A DNA stretch of 10,813 bases from Promethearchaeota archaeon (GTDB lineage: Archaea; Asgardarchaeota; Lokiarchaeia; Sigynarchaeales; SOKP01), in NCBI GenBank assembly GCA_030668025.1, contig DAOUUT010000114.1, positions 1 to 10,813 of the forward strand. The letters are read 5' to 3'. Positions 7,345 through 10,813 of the stretch are shown piece by piece. Position numbers and translations under genes: made by a program. Under the pieces are notes generated by a model that saw nothing but the letters and a program-made list of their open reading frames with translations, did not search any database and had not been told where the DNA came from. The first letter of the stretch is position 1; every line of letters begins with the position of its first letter.

Positions 7345-7899
7345 ATGCTTTTAGAAAAATTAGAAAAATTAAAAGAATATCCTAGCGATTTATTTCTATT
7401 AATAATAGCAGCTATAGGAATTGTTATTCTTCTTACAATAAATATACTGATTTTTGAACCGTTGGCATATTTAGGATATGGGTATGGAATCTTAGACTTT
7501 GAATTTGCTTGGACTAAAGAGCAAATATTAATAATATTCGGCGTATGGGGGGATGAAGTAATGACATTGCAAGCAGTAGGTGTGTACTGGGACTTTCTAT
7601 ATATCATTGGTTACACAGTACCTCTTTTCGCATTGATTTTACTAGTTTCGAGAAAATTGGACGAGAAAATCCAAAATATTAGCCTTTATATGAGCTTAAC
7701 ACCAATTATCGCCGGAATTTTTGACATTATAGAAAACATTAATTTACTCATCATGCTTAACGAAGCCACTGCGTTTGCATCATTCGTACCATTAATTGCA
7801 TCTCTATCTGCGACGATTAAATTTGGTTTCTTGATTGTTGGAGCAATTTTCTTCTTAGTAGCGTTAATTCTTCTCGTTATAATAAAATTTAAAAAATAA
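7345..7899 (+). CDS. Four-helix integral membrane protein of unknown function
   Basis: Not assigned to a named family. The 184 residues contain about four hydrophobic helices: 16-38, 82-102, 113-137 and roughly 148-181. A charged amphipathic N-terminal segment (LLEKLEKLKEYPSDL) precedes the first helix, and a basic tail (KFKK) follows the last. Helices 2 and 3 carry polar residues unusual for a membrane core: Asp83 in YWDFLYIIGY, and Asp127, Glu130 and Asn131 in GIFDIIENINLL. This suggests a buried functional or metal/proton site rather than a simple anchor. The loop between helices 1 and 2 (residues 39-81) is long and aromatic/acidic. It is probably transcribed alone; a T-rich tract follows. 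Confidence 0.75.
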   Translation: MLLEKLEKLKEYPSDLFLLIIAAIGIVILLTINILIFEPLAYLGYGYGILDFEFAWTKEQILIIFGVWGDEVMTLQAVGVYWDFLYIIGYTVPLFALILLVSRKLDEKIQNISLYMSLTPIIAGIFDIIENINLLIMLNEATAFASFVPLIASLSATIKFGFLIVGAIFFLVALILLVIIKFKK

Positions 7900-7909
7900 A
7901 ATAAGTAAA

Positions 7910-7922
7910 TTTTTCTTTTTTT
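7910..7922 (+). terminator. T-rich terminator after the membrane protein gene
   Basis: Twelve of 13 bases are T (one C), starting 11 bases after the stop codon. This is the archaeal hairpin-independent termination signal. Confidence 0.6.
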
Positions 7923-7981
7923 CATTATTAATTCTTAGCAGAGTTATGACATAGTAGTCATATATAAGAAAATAAAGTCGT

Positions 7982-8764
7982 TTAAACCTTATCCGCATAA
8001 ACATTTAACAAGTCGTCGAGCCAATTAAAGATTTCTTCTTTAGATAAATTGTCAATGTTGAATTTCAACCGCTCTAATTCTTTGAGAAGGTTAATCATTT
8101 CTAAGGGAATTGATCTTTGACACAATTCAAATAAAAACTCGTTAGTTTTTGTGATTAACTCTTTTATCTTAGAAACTAAAGGTTCAATATCGGGCATATC
8201 CTCAAGGCTAACGAGGATATTAATAAGACTGAAAAGAAATTCCGTTTTATTTCCTTTAAAAGAGCTATTGAATTGGTAGTAGTATCGATCCAAATACGCC
8301 AGCGGCACTATTTCGTCGTAAGTATTTGCAATTTTAATTATCGATTTGATGTTTTTAAAAAGTAAAGAAGGAGACCAAGTAAATATCTGATAATTTGATT
8401 CTACATTCCCACTGTGTATTACTGGAATAAACTTATGGTCTTCTTTGAAGTACCCAAAAGGGATAAGGATAAAATCTAGCGAATCTGAAGAGGTATAATC
8501 TTTAACATCAATATACAAATTCTTTATTGTGCTAATGGATACTGTCCTATAGTCGAGAATGTCGAACTCGATTTTATTTAAGCTTGGTTTGTAAATGTAA
8601 AAAATTAAGCCTTCAAATCCTTGAAACTCTAAATCTAAAGAAAAGTTTAACATTTCTACCATTACGCTATCAGTGTTGAATCGTAAATCTAACATTATAT
8701 GCGAATAATTCTCGATGAATTGAAAAAACCAGGGCGGAGACCTTTCTTTATCGAACGATATCAT
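7982..8764 (-). CDS. Protein of unknown function (260 residues)
   Basis: Not recognised. ATG 8764-8762 is supported by AAGGAGAAG upstream (8772-8780). Residues about 1-150 alternate short hydrophobic strands and turns (GFEGLIFYIYKPSLNKIEF, then FILIPFGYF, then KFIPVIHSGNVES) and look like a mixed alpha/beta domain rich in Phe and Tyr. Residues about 150-260 are helical: FLFSLINILVSLED, PLVSKIKELITKTNEFLFEL, then LLKELERLKFNIDNLSKEE. The chain ends in an acidic helix with a Trp. There is no signal peptide, membrane helix, Cys cluster, nucleotide-binding loop or other catalytic motif. It is on the same strand as the downstream end of the hdr operon but is separated from hdrB by 211 bases containing a terminator, so it is probably a separate transcript. 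Confidence 0.75.
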   Translation of the reverse strand: MISFDKERSPPWFFQFIENYSHIMLDLRFNTDSVMVEMLNFSLDLEFQGFEGLIFYIYKPSLNKIEFDILDYRTVSISTIKNLYIDVKDYTSSDSLDFILIPFGYFKEDHKFIPVIHSGNVESNYQIFTWSPSLLFKNIKSIIKIANTYDEIVPLAYLDRYYYQFNSSFKGNKTEFLFSLINILVSLEDMPDIEPLVSKIKELITKTNEFLFELCQRSIPLEMINLLKELERLKFNIDNLSKEEIFNWLDDLLNVYADKV

Positions 8765-8771
8765 TTTATTT

Positions 8772-8780
8772 CTTCTCCTT
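8772..8780 (-). promoter_or_regulatory. Strong Shine-Dalgarno site of the 260-residue protein
   Basis: AAGGAGAAG on the minus strand, with GGAG 10 bases upstream of ATG 8764. It supports both the start codon and the reality of this otherwise unrecognised gene. Confidence 0.7.
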
Positions 8781-8938
8781 TTCTATCCTTTTAGTTCCTT
8801 CCAGTACTAAAAACATATGTCTTATACCTAATAAGAATTTCTTCACTTGAAGAAATAAGTACCAATAAATTAATTAACTTCAATATTTTTATTCTTTACT
8901 ATTCAAAACTAAGACTATTTGTATCAAACTGTAATGCT
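8781..8938 (-). promoter_or_regulatory. Intergenic region upstream of the 260-residue protein
   Basis: An AT-rich stretch lying between the hdrB terminator and the ribosome binding site of the next gene on the minus strand; it presumably carries that gene's promoter. A short inverted pair, TTTCTTCA / TGAAGAAA (8838-8845 and 8848-8855), gives a small hairpin or palindromic operator candidate. Nothing else is seen. Confidence 0.35.
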
Positions 8939-8986
8939 AAAAAAATAAAATAAAAAAATAAAGTTATAAATTTGGTTATAAACCAA
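8939..8986 (-). terminator. Hairpin plus T-rich tract ending the vhu-hdr operon
   Basis: On the minus strand a perfect 6-bp hairpin (arms 8972-8977 and 8981-8986, TTGGTT/AACCAA, 3-base loop) spans the hdrB stop codon. It is followed by a T-rich tract (about 8939-8962) broken only by single A residues. This is a good terminator for the operon. Confidence 0.65.
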
Positions 8987-9848
8987 GTTTTTCTAATGTG
9001 GATTTCATGCGAGTTCTGTGAAATTTCAAACCTATCTCGTCTGGAGTGAACCCCATCGCTAAAGCGTAAAGCTCTGTGATATACATCACGGGAGTGTCGT
9101 ATTCTGTCTCGTATTTCTTACCTAAATCTCGCTGTCTCGTATCGAATTGTTGATAACACGCAGGACAATTTACAGCTACCACATCTGCGCCAGACTTTTT
9201 GATGGCATCCATCTTAATCTTTAAGTTAGCAAAACCGTGTTCCTCGTAAGCGTTAGTCACAGCGCTTCCGCAGCATAGGATTTCCTCCCCGTAATCAACA
9301 ACGGTTGCTCCGCTTGCTTCTACAAGTTTCTTTAGTGTAGTTGGTCTCATGGGATCGTCTGATTCCATCCACTCGGCAGGTCGCATATAATGGCACCCTG
9401 GATGGACAGCAACTTTTAGACCGGCAAGTGGCTTAATAATTGCTCCTTTGACCTTGTCTAAATTATCGCTCAGCACATCAACAAAATGCTTAATATCTAT
9501 TGTGCCTTTATATTCTTTCCCAATTTTAGCGAGTTCTTTATTGACCTTATTCATTTTCCATGAATCGTGCTTTAATTGATGTTGTACGCCTCTAAGCGTG
9601 TTGGCACAACCATTACATAGAGATATTATGTCTTTTCCTTCAGCTTCCGCTAAACATAGGTTTCTTGCACCGATTGCCAACCAAGCGTCGTTATCAAACG
9701 ATTTCATGCCCGTAGGGTCTGGGCAACAAGAAAAATTCGTTTGTGAGGTCTCAATTCCAACTTTATCAAAAACTTTTCTGGAAGCTGCTTCTATAAATGG
9801 AATGCGGTTTCCGATCGTACAACCCTCAAACATCTTATATTCTGTCAT
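8976..9848 (-). CDS. hdrB: CoB-CoM-type heterodisulfide reductase subunit B
   Basis: HdrB carries the catalytic non-cubane iron-sulfur clusters of the soluble HdrABC complex, which reduces a disulfide while HdrA bifurcates electrons to ferredoxin. The 290 residues hold two complete CCG domains. The first is Cys10, Cys41-Cys42 and Cys78-x2-Cys81 (SLCNGCANTL). The second is Cys152 (HPGCHYMRP), Cys192-Cys193 (ILCCGSAV) and Cys228-x2-Cys231 (NCPACYQQFD). No ligand is missing. The ATG is 12 bases after AGGAGG, which itself overlaps the hdrC stop codon, so the two are translationally coupled. In Asgard archaea the natural disulfide is unclear, since CoM/CoB synthesis is not generally expected; a different thiol pair is possible. 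Confidence 0.96.
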   Translation of the reverse strand: MTEYKMFEGCTIGNRIPFIEAASRKVFDKVGIETSQTNFSCCPDPTGMKSFDNDAWLAIGARNLCLAEAEGKDIISLCNGCANTLRGVQHQLKHDSWKMNKVNKELAKIGKEYKGTIDIKHFVDVLSDNLDKVKGAIIKPLAGLKVAVHPGCHYMRPAEWMESDDPMRPTTLKKLVEASGATVVDYGEEILCCGSAVTNAYEEHGFANLKIKMDAIKKSGADVVAVNCPACYQQFDTRQRDLGKKYETEYDTPVMYITELYALAMGFTPDEIGLKFHRTRMKSTLEKLGL

Positions 9849-9860
9849 TTTTTCATCATT

Positions 9861-9866
9861 CCTCCT
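9861..9866 (-). promoter_or_regulatory. AGGAGG overlapping the hdrC stop (translational coupling)
   Basis: AGGAGG on the minus strand shares two bases with the TAG stop of hdrC (9867-9865) and lies 12 bases ahead of the hdrB ATG. The arrangement favours ribosomes finishing hdrC re-initiating on hdrB. Confidence 0.65.
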
Positions 9867-10371
9867 ATTTAAGCTTTTTATCTGCTCCTATATTTTTTAA
9901 TAAAGTTTGTAATTCGCTAACATCTGGTACGGCAACAGCCGGTAAACCTAATTGTTCTCGTCTGCGTTCTATAGCAGGCTGGGAAGGTATTGCTTTTGCA
10001 CTATCAAAAATTGCTCTCGCTTGTAAATAAATAAATTCAGGCGCATTTCCTTGTTTAGTGGATTCGTTTTTTAAGAAAGTAAAGATTTCTGTCAATTCGA
10101 TGTTCTGTGGGCAAACCTCGTCGCATGTATCGCAAACTGTGCAGCCCCAAATTGCTAAAGGATCTTCAGAAAAAATCAAATCTTTATATCCTAACAAAGC
10201 TTTTAAAATGTTAGCTCTTGGGTTGTATCCTGTAGTTGTATAGAAGTCTGTCGTTACATTAGTAATTGGACAGTTGTCTGAACAGCGACTACATTGATAG
10301 CAATATTTAATCAAATCAGACCCGATATGATAATCCATAACTTGTTTTCTAAATTCAAAATCTATTGTCAT
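9865..10371 (-). CDS. hdrC: Heterodisulfide reductase subunit C
   Basis: HdrC is the ferredoxin-like electron conduit from HdrA to HdrB. With the start at ATG 10371 it has 168 residues. It carries two [4Fe-4S] motifs: CYQCSRCSDNCP (Cys24, 27, 30, 34) and CTVCDTCDEVCP (Cys77, 80, 83, 87). The block around GYNPRANILKALLGYKD between them is typical of the family. An upstream in-frame ATG at 10398 would add nine mostly Lys residues. It is rejected because GTGA (10377-10380) sits 5 bases upstream of 10371, in a leader almost identical to that of vhuU. The C-terminal region (about residues 105-168) is longer than the bare ferredoxin domain and helical. The gene is followed by hdrB after 16 bases. 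Confidence 0.95.
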   Translation of the reverse strand: MTIDFEFRKQVMDYHIGSDLIKYCYQCSRCSDNCPITNVTTDFYTTTGYNPRANILKALLGYKDLIFSEDPLAIWGCTVCDTCDEVCPQNIELTEIFTFLKNESTKQGNAPEFIYLQARAIFDSAKAIPSQPAIERRREQLGLPAVAVPDVSELQTLLKNIGADKKLK

Positions 10372-10376
10372 TTTTT

Positions 10377-10380
10377 TCAC
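10377..10380 (-). promoter_or_regulatory. GTGA ribosome binding site choosing the hdrC start
   Basis: GTGA on the minus strand followed by a short A-run and ATG 10371. The same GGA...AGTGA-A(n)-ATG arrangement precedes vhuU, which favours 10371 over 10398 as the hdrC start. Confidence 0.5.
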
Positions 10381-10420
10381 TTTTTTCCATTTTTTCATTC
10401 CTTTTTATTTAAAACATTTA

Positions 10421-10491
10421 TTGGCTTTAACCCCGGGCAGGGGCAGTTATATCCAATCTATAATTTTTATTGGATATTCATCCTAAGCCAA
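10421..10491 (-). promoter_or_regulatory. Candidate SECIS element in the vhuU 3' end/UTR
   Basis: On the minus strand, the seven-base arms TTGGCTT (10491-10485) and AAGCCAA (10427-10421) pair perfectly and enclose two further structures. One is a perfect 9-bp hairpin with an A-rich 11-base loop (ATATCCAAT 10477-10469, ATTGGATAT 10457-10449), starting right after the second TGA. The other is a 4-bp GC hairpin (CCCC 10443-10440, GGGG 10434-10431). Archaeal SECIS elements lie in the 3' UTR, so the place is right, and the GC-rich patch stands out in this AT-rich DNA. ATGA directly before the long stem and the A-rich loop recall eukaryotic SECIS, but the matching GA on the 3' side is not seen, nor is a clean archaeal GAA/A bulge. 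Which part is functional is unknown. Confidence 0.5.
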
Positions 10492-10630
10492 CGTTCAACT
10501 TGCGAGAGTAAATCTCTTCGCCGTCCTCTTTTACTACAGTAATATGGGCGGCACACGATAGTCAGCAATCGTAACAACGGACTATCATTTCGAGTAGATT
10601 TACTACTCCTTCCGGAATTTCTTCGCTCAT
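10478..10630 (-). CDS. vhuU: VhuU: selenocysteine-containing C-terminal peptide of the NiFe hydrogenase large subunit (UGA = Sec23)
   Basis: A 50-codon gene with an in-frame TGA (10564-10562). Read as selenocysteine (U) it gives IPEGVVNLLEMIVRCYDC-U-LSCAAH and a short tail. Mvh/Vhu-type large subunits end in R-x-Y-D-P-C-x-S-C-A-x-H; the alignment is exact, with U23 at the first nickel-binding Cys and Cys26 at the second, and His29 at the maturation cleavage position. The tail of 21 residues (ITVVKEDGEEIYSRKLNVGL plus Gly) would be removed by the maturation protease. Cys22 replaces the family's proline. The second TGA (10480-10478) is taken as the stop. ATG 10630 has GTGA 7 bases upstream. The gene starts 29 bases after the vhuA stop, and vhuA ends just before this motif, so the split matches the VhuA/VhuU arrangement of Methanococcales. 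Ordinary gene calling misses it because of the TGA. Confidence 0.88.
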
Positions 10631-10659
10631 TTTTTTTTCACTGTTTCCTTTTTTTATTT

Positions 10660-10813
10660 TTATTTAATCCAAGGGTCTGGTAATTTTAATCCTTCCAAGG
10701 CCTTATCTTCAAACACTTGTTTAGCAACGTGCATTAATGACTTCTCGATTCCAGCAATATTATGGTTAGTCGCAACTAGAAGGTTTAACTTCTTACAAAT
10801 ACCTTGATCGTCA
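10660..10813 (-). CDS. vhuA: F420-non-reducing NiFe hydrogenase large subunit VhuA, C-terminal end only (partial)
   Basis: Fifty codons and a TAA (10662-10660) enter from the right edge; the start lies outside the window. The sequence GICKKLNLLVATNHNIAGIE followed by KSLMHVAKQVFED matches the last helices of Mvh/Vhu large subunits (the LNL-VAT-HN pattern before the C-terminal metal motif). The chain ends at LPDPWIK and lacks the C-terminal Cys-x-x-Cys-x-x-His ligand block, which is supplied by vhuU immediately downstream. That lack is a gene split rather than truncation, because the next gene starts with the residues that normally follow (PEGVVN). The subunit oxidises H2 and passes electrons through VhuG/VhuD to HdrA. 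Identification rests mainly on the fit with vhuU and hdrC/hdrB. Confidence 0.8.
   Translation of the reverse strand, partial: DDQGICKKLNLLVATNHNIAGIEKSLMHVAKQVFEDKALEGLKLPDPWIK

Noticed and set aside
9849..9860. Tiny ORF (Met-Met-Lys-Lys-stop) overlapping the hdrB start
   Set aside because: Two ATGs after AGGAGG read four codons and stop within the hdrB ATG. This is most simply a by-product of an A-rich leader, and HdrB starts correctly at 9848.
10294..10542. Plus-strand open frame across the hdrC start and vhuU
   Set aside because: It is antisense to hdrC and vhuU, has a low-complexity Phe-rich product and no ribosome binding site.
10478..10630. vhuU region as a pseudogene or a sequencing error at the TGA
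   Set aside because: The only interruption is a TGA at precisely the position known to hold Sec in VhuU, all surrounding motif residues are intact, and it has a ribosome binding site and operon spacing.
1..10813. CRISPR arrays, insertion sequences, tRNA or rRNA genes
   Set aside because: No regularly spaced repeats, transposase motifs, terminal inverted repeats, tRNA cloverleaf with TTCRANY, or rRNA-like GC-rich stretch was seen on either strand.

Overview
The window is AT-rich and densely coded, and it reads as a fragment of an Asgard archaeon, most likely of the Lokiarchaeia type. Three things point there: a Rab/Ras-superfamily small GTPase and a long coiled-coil/HEAT protein, both eukaryote-like, sit beside archaeal anaerobic enzymes (ADP-forming acyl-CoA synthetase, heterodisulfide reductase HdrB/HdrC, F420-non-reducing NiFe hydrogenase, HypC, CooC). 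Ribosome binding sites are GGAGG or GTGA (the archaeal GGTGA class), several starts are not ATG, and the intergenic regions carry archaeal T-rich terminators. The lineage is an inference; no rRNA or tRNA gene is present to fix it.

Layout. 1-1602 (minus): fused ADP-forming acyl/acetyl-CoA synthetase, cut off at the left edge. 1756-2232 (plus): cyclophilin. 2388-3008 (plus): Rab-like GTPase with a C-terminal zinc ribbon, ending 5 bases from the convergent metallo-beta-lactamase-fold hydrolase 3014-3844 (minus). 4039-5448 (plus): coiled-coil/HEAT protein. 5623-5883 (plus): small unknown protein. 6059-6862 (plus): CooC-type nickel-insertion ATPase that appears to start on ATT. 6942-7190 (minus): HypC. 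7345-7899 (plus): four-helix membrane protein of unknown function. 7982-8764 (minus): unknown 260-residue protein. 8976-10813 (minus): operon vhuA-vhuU-hdrC-hdrB. No gene-free stretch exceeds about 211 bases.

The most interesting part is the right end. Between the stop of the hydrogenase large-subunit gene and hdrC lies a 50-codon gene with an in-frame TGA exactly where NiFe hydrogenases have the first cysteine of their last Cys-x-x-Cys pair. It is a selenocysteine-containing VhuU: the metal-binding C-terminus of the hydrogenase is encoded as a separate selenopeptide. The peptide also has Cys where the family has the proline of the DPC motif. The 3' untranslated region has nested inverted repeats that could be the SECIS element. 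Vhu/Mvh hydrogenase together with HdrABC oxidises H2 and, by flavin-based electron bifurcation, reduces ferredoxin and a heterodisulfide.

The genes fit an anaerobic, hydrogen- and acetyl-CoA-linked metabolism. HypC serves NiFe-hydrogenase maturation, CooC serves nickel insertion into CO dehydrogenase (Wood-Ljungdahl pathway), HdrBC and VhuAU handle H2/ferredoxin/thiol electron flow, and the acyl-CoA synthetase interconverts acetyl-CoA and acetate with ATP. The GTPase, the coiled-coil protein and the three unknown genes belong to the poorly characterised Asgard cell-biology set.
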